A stretch of 15,412 nucleotides of DNA, taken from Lysobacteraceae bacterium (lineage in GTDB: Bacteria; Pseudomonadota; Gammaproteobacteria; Xanthomonadales; Xanthomonadaceae). Of this stretch, positions 6,968-14,912 are shown one piece after another. The stretch is taken from NCBI GenBank assembly GCA_027483745.1, contig JAIXTZ010000275.1, positions 1-15,412 on the forward strand, written 5' to 3'. Position 1 is the stretch's first letter; the number at the start of each line of letters is the position of its first letter. Made by a program: the position numbers and the translations under genes. Below the pieces are notes generated by a model that saw only the letters and a list, made by a program, of their open reading frames with translations, searched no databases and was not told where the DNA came from.

Positions 6968-9649
6968 ATGCCCACGCCCCGCAGCGCCCAGGCCGATGCC
7001 CTGCTGGAAGGCTTGCAGCGCGAACGCCAGCGCGCATCGCTGAAGGTCTTCCTCGGTGCGGCGCCGGGCGTTGGCAAGACCTACGCGATGCTCTCCGCCG
7101 CTCGCGAGCTGAATCGCCGCGGCGTGGACGTGGTGGTCGGCGTGGTGGAAACCCACGGCCGCGCGGAGACGGCGGCGCTGCTCGAAGGCCTCGAGGTGCT
7201 GCCGCGACGCCGCGTCGAGTACCGCGAACGCGTGATCGAGGAGTTCGACCTCGATGCCTTGTTGGCACGCAAGCCGAAAGTCGCCCTGATCGACGAGCTG
7301 GCGCACAGCAATGCGCCGGGCAGCCGTCATCCGTTTCGCTACCAGGACGTGGCCGAGCTGCTCGATGCCGGCATCGACGTCTACACCACGGTCAACATCC
7401 AGCACCTCGAAAGCCTCAACGACATCGTCGAGCGCCTCACCGGCGTGCGCGTGCGCGAGACGGTGCCCGACGCCTTCCTCGATCGCGCCCGCGACCTCGT
7501 GCTGGTCGACCTGCCGCCGCGCGAGCTGGTGGATCGCCTGCAGCAAGGCAAGGTGTACGCCCCGGAATTGGCGGGCTCGGCCCTGCAGCGCTTCTTCACG
7601 CCGTCGAACCTGACGGCGCTGCGCGAGCTGGCCGTGCAGCAGGTCGCCGACCGCGTCGATGCCGACCTGCGCGAAACGCTCACCGCGGCCGGGCAGCAGG
7701 TCGTGCCGATCCGGCGACGGCTGCTTGTCGCGATCGACGGCAGCGACAACAGCGAGTACCTCGTGCGCGTGTCGCGCAAGCTGGCCGAGCGGCGGGGCGC
7801 GCCGTGGACGGTGGCCTTCGTCGACACCGGCGACGTGTCCGGCGAACGCCGCGCCGTTGTCGAAGCGCTGTTCGCGCTCGCGCGCCGCCTCGGCGCGGAA
7901 ACGGAGTGGCTGCGCGGTGCGGACGTGGCCGACACCCTGCTCGACTTCGCCACGCAGCAGGCCGTGTCGGGCCTCGTCGTCGGACGCACGCGCGAGCGGC
8001 CGTTCGCCCGGATGGTCAACCGCACGCTGACGCAGCGGCTGCTGCAGCATGGCGCGCACCTCGAGCTGACGATCATGGCCACGCCCGAGGCGCGCAAACG
8101 CGCGCGGCGGGGCGCCGGCCGCTGGTCGCGCTGGCGCTGGAGCGACCTCGGGACCGCGACGGCTGGCGTCGTCGGCGCGCTGGGCGTCGCGGCGCTGGCC
8201 GAGCGCTGGTTCGACCTGACCGACCTGTCGCCGATCTTCCTGCTCGCCGTGCTGTTGGTCGCCGTCCGGACACGCGGGAGCATCGCGGTGCTGACCGCCG
8301 TGCTGTGCTTCTTCGGCTGGAACTTCTTCTTCACCGCGCCGCGCTACAGCTTCGATGTCATGGCGGAGCGCGACGTGGTCAATCTCGTCGTGTTCCTGGG
8401 CGCGGCCCTGCTCACGGGCCGGCTGGCCAGCCGCCTGAGGCGGCAGGTGCTGAACCTCCGCGAAGCCAACGCCAGCATCCAGGCCCTGCAGGGCCTCGGT
8501 CGCGATCTCGCCTCGGCGATCGATGCGGCCGCGGTGCGCACCGTCGGCGAGCGGGCTCTGGCCCGTGCGGCCGACGCCGAGGCGCGCCTGTTCCTCACGG
8601 AGGGAACGGGGTTGCGCCTGGTCGACGTCGATGGCGCGGCGCCCCTCGCCGTCGGCGACCGCGCCGCCGCCGACTGGGCCGCGGCGAACGGACAGCCCGC
8701 CGGCGCCGGAACGGACACCCTGAAGGCCTCGGCTTGGCGCTTCCTGCCCCTGGTCGCCAAGCAGCGCACCCTGGGGGTCGCCGGATTCCGGACGCGCGGC
8801 GGCGGCCCCGGACCGGCGCAGTCGGCGCTCATCGACGCCATGGTCACGGACATCGCCGACGCCCTGGCCCGCGTCCAGCTGAATGCCGCCTTGGAGGCGG
8901 CGCGCGTGCAATCGGAGACCGAGACGCTCCGCGCGGCGCTGCTCTCCTCGGTGTCGCACGACCTGCGCTCGCCGCTCGCCTCGATCGTCGGCGCCGCCGA
9001 GAGCCTCATGGCCTACGGCGACGGCATGCCCGCGCAGGACCGACGCAGCCTCGAGGCCAGCATCCTCGGGGAGGGGCAGCGTCTCGACCGCTACATCCAG
9101 AACCTGCTCGACATGACGCGACTCGGCCATGGCGAACTGAAGATCGAGCGCGACTGGATCGCACCCGCGGAACTGGTCGGCGCTGCGGCCGCACGGTTGC
9201 GCAAGGCCTTTCCCGACCTTCCACTCGAGCTCGACGTGCACGCCGACCTGCCGCTGGTGTCGGCGCACCCGGCGCTGCTGGAGCAGGCGATCTTCAACAT
9301 CCTCGAGAACGCCGCCCGGTTCTCGCCCGCGGGTGCCGCCGTGCGCGTGGAGGCCAGGCGCGACGACGAGCGCCATGCCCTGCATGTGCGGGTCATCGAT
9401 CGCGGGCCTGGCATTCCCGAAGACGAGCGCCAGCGGATCTTCGACCCGTTCTACTCCGTCGCCCGCGGCGACCGGGGTCGGGGCGGCACCGGCCTCGGGC
9501 TGTCGATCTGCCAAGGCATGGTTGGTGCGCATGGGGGCAAGGTGGTCGCCCTGCCCGGTCACGATGGCGTGGGCACCGTCATCGACGTGGTGCTGCCGCT
9601 TCCGCATCCGCCTCTCGGTGATGGTGAACCGGCCCCTGCGGCATCCTAG
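6968..9649 (+). CDS. kdpD: Sensor histidine kinase KdpD
   Basis: This 893-residue, full-length KdpD senses potassium limitation and osmotic or ionic state and phosphorylates KdpE. The N-terminal KdpD domain carries a Walker A motif, GAAPGVGKT (30-38), and a DELAHSNAPGSRHP segment near 111. A universal-stress-protein domain (about 247-370) follows, starting RRRLLVAIDGSDNSE. Four membrane helices lie at about 388-487. A GAF-like region precedes the dimerisation domain with the phospho-accepting H664 in SVSHDLRSPLAS. The ATP-binding domain has an N-box with N781, DRGPGIP starting at D811 and GTGLGLSI at 840-847. All kinase motifs are present. Only one base separates it from kdpC and no clear ribosome site is seen, so translation is probably coupled to kdpC. 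Confidence 0.97.
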   Translation: MPTPRSAQADALLEGLQRERQRASLKVFLGAAPGVGKTYAMLSAARELNRRGVDVVVGVVETHGRAETAALLEGLEVLPRRRVEYRERVIEEFDLDALLARKPKVALIDELAHSNAPGSRHPFRYQDVAELLDAGIDVYTTVNIQHLESLNDIVERLTGVRVRETVPDAFLDRARDLVLVDLPPRELVDRLQQGKVYAPELAGSALQRFFTPSNLTALRELAVQQVADRVDADLRETLTAAGQQVVPIRRRLLVAIDGSDNSEYLVRVSRKLAERRGAPWTVAFVDTGDVSGERRAVVEALFALARRLGAETEWLRGADVADTLLDFATQQAVSGLVVGRTRERPFARMVNRTLTQRLLQHGAHLELTIMATPEARKRARRGAGRWSRWRWSDLGTATAGVVGALGVAALAERWFDLTDLSPIFLLAVLLVAVRTRGSIAVLTAVLCFFGWNFFFTAPRYSFDVMAERDVVNLVVFLGAALLTGRLASRLRRQVLNLREANASIQALQGLGRDLASAIDAAAVRTVGERALARAADAEARLFLTEGTGLRLVDVDGAAPLAVGDRAAADWAAANGQPAGAGTDTLKASAWRFLPLVAKQRTLGVAGFRTRGGGPGPAQSALIDAMVTDIADALARVQLNAALEAARVQSETETLRAALLSSVSHDLRSPLASIVGAAESLMAYGDGMPAQDRRSLEASILGEGQRLDRYIQNLLDMTRLGHGELKIERDWIAPAELVGAAAARLRKAFPDLPLELDVHADLPLVSAHPALLEQAIFNILENAARFSPAGAAVRVEARRDDERHALHVRVIDRGPGIPEDERQRIFDPFYSVARGDRGRGGTGLGLSICQGMVGAHGGKVVALPGHDGVGTVIDVVLPLPHPPLGDGEPAPAAS

Positions 9650-9655
9650 GACCGC

Positions 9656-10342
9656 ATGAGCGAACCGAAACCCCGCATCCTCGTCGTCGACGACGAGCCG
9701 CAGATCCGCAAGCTGCTCGACATCAGCCTGCGTGCCCAGGGCTACCGCGTGGAGGAAGCGGCCAACGGCGCGGCCGGGCTCGCCGCGCTCGCCGCGCACG
9801 GCGCCGACCTCGTGCTGCTGGACATCGGCCTTCCGGACCGCGAGGGCCACGACGTGCTGCGCGACATCCGCGCCTGGACCGAGGTGCCGGTGATCATGCT
9901 GTCGGTGCGCGCCTCGGAAGCGGAGAAGGTCAAGGCGCTCGACCTCGGTGCCAACGACTACGTGACCAAGCCTTTCGGCGTCCAGGAGCTTTCCGCACGC
10001 ATCCGCGCCCTGCTCCGACTGCGCCCTGCCGCCAGCGACGAGCCGGGGTTCGACGACGGCCACCTCGCCATCGACCCGCTGCGTCGACGCGTGACGCTGG
10101 ACGGCGCCGAGCTGAAGCTGACCCCGAAGGAGTGGACCCTGCTGATCCTGCTGCTGCGCCATCGCGGACGCGTGGTGACGCAGCCCCTGCTGTTGCGCGA
10201 GCTCTGGGGCCCGGACCATGACGGCGACACGCATTACCTGCGCATCCTCGTGGGCCGCCTGCGCCGGAAACTCGGCGACGACGCGCTCGCGCCGCGCTAC
10301 CTGCTCACCGAGGCTGGCGTGGGCCTGCGCTTTGCTGAGTGA
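9656..10342 (+). CDS. kdpE: Response regulator KdpE, OmpR/PhoB type
   Basis: This 228-residue transcription factor is the partner of KdpD. The receiver domain (about 1-120) has the acidic pair D12/D13, the phosphorylation site D56 in LLDIGLPD, the switch residue S83 and K105 in TKPFG. A winged-helix DNA-binding domain (about 130-226) contains LTPKEWTLLILLLRHRGRVV and HYLRILVGRLRRKLGDD, typical of KdpE. It activates kdp transcription when phosphorylated. AGGA (9648-9651) overlaps the kdpD stop TAG and sits 4 nt before the ATG. The gene is last in the operon and ends 6 nt before the stop of the convergent GGDEF gene, with no terminator visible between them. Confidence 0.97.
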   Translation: MSEPKPRILVVDDEPQIRKLLDISLRAQGYRVEEAANGAAGLAALAAHGADLVLLDIGLPDREGHDVLRDIRAWTEVPVIMLSVRASEAEKVKALDLGANDYVTKPFGVQELSARIRALLRLRPAASDEPGFDDGHLAIDPLRRRVTLDGAELKLTPKEWTLLILLLRHRGRVVTQPLLLRELWGPDHDGDTHYLRILVGRLRRKLGDDALAPRYLLTEAGVGLRFAE

Positions 10343-10348
10343 GGACGG

Positions 10349-11365
10349 TCAATCAGCGACCACCACGCGGTTGCGCCCGCCGCGCTTTGCGGCGTAGAGC
10401 GCTTCGTCGGCGCGCTGTAGGGCCGCTTCCGGCGCCTCCGACCCCTGCCACCACGCTGCGGCGCCGACGCTGATCGTTACTTCGCCCGGGTCGATCCCCT
10501 CACCGCCAGCGGCGACCGCGCCGCGCAGGGCTTCGGCCAACAGCCCAAGCTGGGCGGCATCGCGCCCGCTCACCAGCACCGCGAACTCCTCGCCGCCATA
10601 CCGGTAGAGCTTGGTCCGGCCGCGCGCCGACTCGTGCTGCAGCGCTCGCTGCAGCACGCAGGCCACGGCCATCAGGACCCGATCGCCTTCCAGATGGCCG
10701 CGCTGGTCGTTGATGGCCTTGAAATGGTCGATGTCGGCGAGCAGCACGCCGAGGCGCGTGGCTTCGACCCGCGTCGCGACGCGGCGCGCCATCGCCTCGT
10801 TGAAGCGCCGGCGGTTGAAGCAGCCGGTCAAGCCGTCGCGATCGCCGAACTCGCGCAGCATGACGCCGGCGCGCTCCTCCAGCAGCGCATACGTGGTCAC
10901 GAAGCACACCATGAGCCCGTAGACCGCGGCGAAACGGACGACGTCGATCGGATCGACCTGCATCATCGCGACGCCGGAAGCGCACAGCCCGAACACCAGC
11001 ATGGCCGCCATCGCGCGCCACGCCGGCAGCAGGAACACCACCACGACCGGGAACAGGTAGCCCCAGTAGTGCAGCGGCCGTCCATGCCACCAGCCGAAGC
11101 CGATCGCGAACACGATCAGTCCGAGGATGACGGCGAAGAACAGCATGGGCCCGGTGCGCCGCGGCAGCCAGAGCAGCCCGCCGAGGCTCAACGCGTTCAG
11201 GATGAAGACGATCCACGCCAACCGCGCCGTATCGGCGAAACCCATGGCGAGGTTCAACACGCCGAGCGCGAACATCAGGGCCGACATCAGCGCGACAAGC
11301 ACCAGCGCCACGCGCCAGCGCAGCGTCTCGCGAGTCTCGTCGTAGCTGGACCGCGTGGTCGGCAT
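10349..11365 (-). CDS. Membrane-bound GGDEF protein, probable diguanylate cyclase
   Basis: This 338-residue inner-membrane protein probably makes c-di-GMP from GTP. About six hydrophobic helices occupy residues 17-162; they form the likely sensory part and I do not assign them to a named family. The GGDEF domain begins at DGLT (177-180), has the metal-binding DIDHFKAIND segment (211-220), the active-site loop GGEEF (257-261) and ends RADEALYAAKRGGRN. The canonical RxxD inhibitory site, six residues before the loop, is present only in part (R248 but T251), so product inhibition through it is probably lost. No EAL domain is present. The ATG at 11363-11365 was chosen because a strong GGGGGGAGGA run precedes it; the frame extending upstream enters the neighbouring gene. 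It is tail-to-tail with kdpE. Confidence 0.92.
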   Translation of the reverse strand: MPTTRSSYDETRETLRWRVALVLVALMSALMFALGVLNLAMGFADTARLAWIVFILNALSLGGLLWLPRRTGPMLFFAVILGLIVFAIGFGWWHGRPLHYWGYLFPVVVVFLLPAWRAMAAMLVFGLCASGVAMMQVDPIDVVRFAAVYGLMVCFVTTYALLEERAGVMLREFGDRDGLTGCFNRRRFNEAMARRVATRVEATRLGVLLADIDHFKAINDQRGHLEGDRVLMAVACVLQRALQHESARGRTKLYRYGGEEFAVLVSGRDAAQLGLLAEALRGAVAAGGEGIDPGEVTISVGAAAWWQGSEAPEAALQRADEALYAAKRGGRNRVVVAD

Positions 11366-11401
11366 GTCCTCCCCCCTCGGGAGTGCGACCAGCGTAAACG
11401 A

Positions 11402-11427
11402 GCACGGCGCCCCGCGGGGCGCCGTGC
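11402..11427 (-). terminator. 26-nt perfect palindrome, likely terminator of the symporter operon
   Basis: All 26 bases pair in a perfect GC-rich dyad centred on CCGCGG. It lies 25 nt after the symporter stop and 36 nt before the GGDEF start. Read on the minus strand it is followed by TCGTTT, a poor T-tract. The position fits transcription stopping between the two same-strand genes; a protein-binding dyad for the GGDEF gene is the alternative. Confidence 0.6.
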
Positions 11428-11451
11428 CAGGACCTGCGGAACACCCCCCGA

Positions 11452-13071
11452 TCAGGCGTCGCGGTGGGCCATCGCCATGAACTCGCGGGCGTTGCCCGTG
11501 TTCCGGGTCACCAGGCTGGCGACGACGATCGACAGCAGGGCCGCCGGGACGCCGTAGAGCGCCGGGTTGCCGAGCACGCGGATCCCCATCACCTCCGGGA
11601 CCCCCGCGAAGCGGGCGAAGGTGAACACCAAGGACACCAGCAAACCGACGAGCAGGCCGGCGATGACGCCCTCCTTCGTGAGGCCCTGCCACCAGACGGA
11701 AAGGATCAGCACCGGGGCGAAGGTGCTGGCGGCGATGCCGAAGCACATCGACACGAGCACGGCGACGTTCTGGTCCTTCAGCCAGACCGACGCCAGCGAG
11801 GCGATCACCGTCAGCACGACCGCCCCGACCTTGGCGAAGACCAGCCGCTCGCGATCCGTGCTGTTGGGGCGCAGCACGCCGGCATAGACGTCATGGGACA
11901 GGCTGGTGGTCATCGAGATCAGCAGGCCGACCGCCGTGCTGAGCATGGCGGCCATCGCACCGGCGGCGATCAAGCCGAGGCCCACTTCGCCGCCGAGCTC
12001 CATGCCCAGCAGTGGGATCGCCATGTTGGTGGCGCGGCCGCGGTCACCGTCGGCGAGCATCTGGATCAGCTCGTCGTAGAGGATCACCATCGTCGCGAAG
12101 CCGACGAACAGCACCGTGATGTAGAACACGGCGAGGCCGATGATGGTCAGTTCCGCCCCCTTCTTGGCGTCCTTGGCATCCTTCACGGTGTAGAAGCGGA
12201 TCAGGATGTGCGGCAGGCCGGCCACGCCGAGCAGCAGGCCGAGCACCAGGCTGACCTGGCTCCACACGTCGGGCACGGCGAGGCCGGGCGTGAGCGCGTT
12301 CGGCAGGTCGGCGAAGCCTTGGCGCACGGCCTCGGCCAGCACGAACGGGCCATGGGTCGCGCCTTCGGCGGCCGGCGGCACGACCACCTCGCCGATCACC
12401 TTCACCGCCTCGGTCGGCGGCACGGCGCCCATGGCCTGGCCGATGATCGCGAACGGGTTGCCGCCGAAGTACATGACGACGGCAAGCACGAACAAGATCA
12501 GCATGGCGGCCAGCAGGATCACGCCCTGGATGGCCTGGTTGTAGGTGGTCCCCATCATCCCGCCGAGGATCACCATCAGGCCCATCGAGACCGCCGAGAC
12601 CACCACCGTCACGTTGTAGTCCCAGCCCAGGAGCAGCTGGAAGAGGTGGCCGGCACCGACGATTTGCGGCACGAGGTACAGCGTGCCGATCACCACGGTG
12701 GTCGCCATCGCGAGGAACTTGAGGCTGCGGCCGCCGAAGCGCCCGACCAGCACGTCGGCGACGGTGAACTTGCCCGAGCTCTTCAGCGGGCCGGCGAGGG
12801 CGACGAGGACGAACACCCAGGCGCCGAAGAAGCCGATGGCGACCCACCAGCTGTCGACGCCGGCCAGGGCGATGGCGCCGGCCACGCCGAGGAAGCTCGC
12901 GGCGCTGCAGTAGTCGCCGAACATGGCCCAGCCGTTGAGGCGTGCCGAGATCTTGCCGCCGGCCACGTAGAAGTCCGTCGTCGTGCTGGTGAAGCGCTTG
13001 CCCCACCAGCTGATGTAGACGACGAGGGCGAGGCTGACGGCGAGGATGGAGAACGCAATGGGATTGTCCAT
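11452..13071 (-). CDS. ActP-like sodium/solute symporter (probable acetate or other monocarboxylate permease)
   Basis: This 539-residue protein with about 13 hydrophobic helices belongs to the sodium:solute symporter (SSS) family and is closest by eye to E. coli ActP (cation/acetate symporter, 549 residues). Shared features are DFYVAGGKISARLNGWAMFGDY (33-54) followed by SAASFLG, LVPQIVGAGHL, the long GLPHILIRFYTVKDAKDA segment near 283, and the ion-site helix with STAVGLLISMTTSLSHDVYAG at about 376-396. Unlike ActP it has no extra N-terminal signal-like helix. The loop between FAIIGQAMG and GLPHIL is longer than in ActP, so the substrate may differ. The ATG lies 2 nt after the stop of the small gene upstream, which implies coupling. 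Acetate is suggested by the family and the divergent acs gene. Confidence 0.88.
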   Translation of the reverse strand: MDNPIAFSILAVSLALVVYISWWGKRFTSTTTDFYVAGGKISARLNGWAMFGDYCSAASFLGVAGAIALAGVDSWWVAIGFFGAWVFVLVALAGPLKSSGKFTVADVLVGRFGGRSLKFLAMATTVVIGTLYLVPQIVGAGHLFQLLLGWDYNVTVVVSAVSMGLMVILGGMMGTTYNQAIQGVILLAAMLILFVLAVVMYFGGNPFAIIGQAMGAVPPTEAVKVIGEVVVPPAAEGATHGPFVLAEAVRQGFADLPNALTPGLAVPDVWSQVSLVLGLLLGVAGLPHILIRFYTVKDAKDAKKGAELTIIGLAVFYITVLFVGFATMVILYDELIQMLADGDRGRATNMAIPLLGMELGGEVGLGLIAAGAMAAMLSTAVGLLISMTTSLSHDVYAGVLRPNSTDRERLVFAKVGAVVLTVIASLASVWLKDQNVAVLVSMCFGIAASTFAPVLILSVWWQGLTKEGVIAGLLVGLLVSLVFTFARFAGVPEVMGIRVLGNPALYGVPAALLSIVVASLVTRNTGNAREFMAMAHRDA

Positions 13072-13073
13072 GC

Positions 13074-13340
13074 TCAGGCCCCCTTGTCCTGCGCGAGGCA
13101 CATGCGCGTGACGACGATGCCCACCACGAACACCAGCAAGCCGGTGTAGATCGCGAGCGGGATGCCGAAGATCAGGATGCCGGCGATGTCGGCGAACTTG
13201 GCGGTGGCGATCACCGCCGCCGAGAAGTAGACGGTGCAGAACAGGGCGAGCAGCCTGATGGCGCCCCACAGCTTGCGCTTGATGGCGGCCTCGTCGAAGG
13301 CGACCGCCTCGACCGGCGTGCCGGGTGTCTGGGTACTCAT
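13074..13340 (-). CDS. Small two-helix membrane protein, putative symporter partner (YjcH/DUF485-like position)
   Basis: This 88-residue protein has an amphipathic N-terminus with AIKRKLWGAIR, then two hydrophobic segments (about 29-50, and about 54-79 starting GILIFGIPLAI). It occupies the place of YjcH next to ActP in the E. coli acs-yjcH-actP operon. The VYF...FGIP pattern loosely resembles DUF485, and I do not see the GFWFAQQG-type motif of the DUF4212 small subunits. A role in assembly or activity of the symporter is inferred from context only. The start is supported by GAGGA overlapping the porin stop (13350-13354), 9-11 nt upstream. It is followed 2 nt later by the symporter. Confidence 0.8.
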   Translation of the reverse strand: MSTQTPGTPVEAVAFDEAAIKRKLWGAIRLLALFCTVYFSAAVIATAKFADIAGILIFGIPLAIYTGLLVFVVGIVVTRMCLAQDKGA

Positions 13341-13351
13341 GCGGGTGGTCC

Positions 13352-14734
13352 TCAGAAGGTGTAGCGGACGTGGAAGTGCAGGCGGGCGAGGTCGCCCTCG
13401 GTGCCGCTCTCGAGCCAGCGACGACCCAGCCGCCCCTCGAGGCCGACATCGACGCTCGGGAACGGGCTGTAGACGAGGTTGGCCGCGATGGAGCCGACCT
13501 TCTCGGTGGCGCCGGCGCCGCTCAGGGCGATGTCGTTGTCGAAGGTCGCGAGGCTGCCGTAGAGGTTGCCGCGCAGCTTCGGATTGAAGACGTGCCGCAC
13601 GCCGGCGAAGGCCGCCAGCATGTCGACCGCCTCAAGCCGGTTGCCGGCGTCAAGCAGCGCGTCCGGCGCGATGCCCAGGCCCACGTAGCGGCTGATGCCG
13701 CGGCCCGCCGTCAGGCCAAAGCGGAGGTCGTCGCCGCCGCCGATCACGCGGCGGCCGGTGATCGACAGGCCGTAGCCGGCCCCGCCGTCGTCGATGCCCG
13801 TGGTGGTCTCATGGCGCAACTCGCGCAGCACGCCGGCCACGCTCAGATGGCCCCAGTCGCCGCGACGGGTCCAGCGCGCGGTGAGGTCGGGCAGGCGGTT
13901 GTCGTCCGACGAGATCCGCGCGCCGTTGCCGCGGAAGTTGCCCACGGTCGTCTCGGGGTTCTCCAAGGCGAACGCCCACGCGCCCGAGGTGTAGCGCACC
14001 TGCGCCTGACGCACGAACACGGTGCCATCGGTGGCGCCGATCAGGTCGATGGTGTCGACCAGCGAGGCCGGATCCTGGAAGTTGCTCCAGTTCTGGCCGA
14101 CCATCCACGGGCCCCAGCTCGCCCACGCGTGGCGCAGGGTGACGCCGTAGGTATTGGTGGTGGCCTCGGCGCCGAGCGCGCTGCCGAACAGGTCGAACTC
14201 GAGGTAGCCGCGCACCGGCGTGCCGCCCTCGGTGGCCGCGTCGCCGCTGAACCAGAAACGCGAGAACTGCGCCGTGGCGTCGAGGTCCATGCCCTCGTCG
14301 GGGCCGCCAACCGGCGTGGCCGAGGGCACGTAAAGCAGGCGCGCGTTGCTGGCGTCGGGGAGCTCGCCGCCATCGGTGTTGGTGGCCACGCCCTCCATCT
14401 TGATGAAGCCGCCGAAGGAGAAGCGCGTTCCCGGCCAGCCTGCGGTGTTGATGACCGTGGACTGGATCGGCGGCGGGGGCGGCGCGGCCCCGGGGGCCGG
14501 TGCCGCAGGCGCCGGAGCGGCCGCTGCCGTGGGCGCGGCAGCCGGCGCGCCCTGCTGCGCCACCAGCTCGCGCACCATCTGCTCGAGCGCTGCGATGCGG
14601 GCCTCGAGGGCCTGCTCGCGTTCACTCGGCGGCGCGGCGGCCGGGGCCTGCGCCTGCAAGGCGGCGGGCGCGAGCGCAGCCGCCAACAGGATCCCTGTTG
14701 CGCGCGCCAAAGGACGGACGTGGTGTCGTTGCAT
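13352..14734 (-). CDS. DcaP family outer-membrane porin
   Basis: This 460-residue protein has a signal peptide (residues 1-28, cleavage likely after LQA), a short coiled coil at about 37-61 (EREQALEARIAALEQMVREL) and a Pro/Ala-rich linker (about 63-89). A beta-barrel beginning TRFSFGGFIKMEGVA and ending HVRYTF follows, with the C-terminal Phe used for BAM assembly. N-terminal coiled coil plus barrel starting FGGFIK is the layout of trimeric DcaP-type channels, which pass small organic acids such as dicarboxylates. It is first in an operon with the small membrane protein and the symporter, so it probably provides outer-membrane entry for the same carboxylate. The ATG at 14734 has GGGGAG about 7 nt upstream; an in-frame extension to 14920 runs into acs and was not used. 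Confidence 0.88.
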   Translation of the reverse strand: MQRHHVRPLARATGILLAAALAPAALQAQAPAAAPPSEREQALEARIAALEQMVRELVAQQGAPAAAPTAAAAPAPAAPAPGAAPPPPPIQSTVINTAGWPGTRFSFGGFIKMEGVATNTDGGELPDASNARLLYVPSATPVGGPDEGMDLDATAQFSRFWFSGDAATEGGTPVRGYLEFDLFGSALGAEATTNTYGVTLRHAWASWGPWMVGQNWSNFQDPASLVDTIDLIGATDGTVFVRQAQVRYTSGAWAFALENPETTVGNFRGNGARISSDDNRLPDLTARWTRRGDWGHLSVAGVLRELRHETTTGIDDGGAGYGLSITGRRVIGGGDDLRFGLTAGRGISRYVGLGIAPDALLDAGNRLEAVDMLAAFAGVRHVFNPKLRGNLYGSLATFDNDIALSGAGATEKVGSIAANLVYSPFPSVDVGLEGRLGRRWLESGTEGDLARLHFHVRYTF

Positions 14735-14912
14735 CGGCTCTCCCCTTCCGAACGGGTGGTTCCCAGTTCGCGCAGGCTCCATCGACCGTGGGGCCACAGC
14801 CATTCGCCTTTGGTCGAAAGCCCGGCCGGCCTTCCACCAAAGTCGAAGGCAAGGCGCGAGACAGTTCCGGGGCCGCGTCGCACACTGCGGCCATCCCGAT
14901 TGGAGACGACCG
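14735..14912. promoter_or_regulatory. Divergent control region between the porin-symporter operon and acs
   Basis: This 178-bp region serves both operons. It holds an inverted repeat, CTTTGGT at 14808-14814 and ACCAAAG at 14836-14842, spaced by 21 nt. Each arm is adjoined by a TCGAARG copy (14814-14820 and 14843-14849). A GC core CCGGCCGG (14822-14829) lies at the centre. Such a dyad could bind a regulator acting on both genes, for example an acetate-responsive one. I see no convincing sigma-70 or sigma-54 promoter by eye. Confidence 0.4.

Noticed and set aside
7804..9621. A 605-codon plus-strand frame inside kdpD
   Set aside because: It overlaps the kinase in another frame and its translation is almost entirely Arg, Ala, Gly and Pro.
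6920..10234. A 1104-codon minus-strand open frame opposite kdpD and kdpE
   Set aside because: It is antisense to intact kdpD/kdpE, with composition biased to His, Gln, Arg and Asp and no recognisable motif; a compositional shadow.
11366..11746. N-terminal extension of the GGDEF protein into the symporter gene
   Set aside because: The extension overlaps the C-terminal coding part of the symporter and lacks a ribosome site, whereas the internal ATG at 11365 has a strong one.
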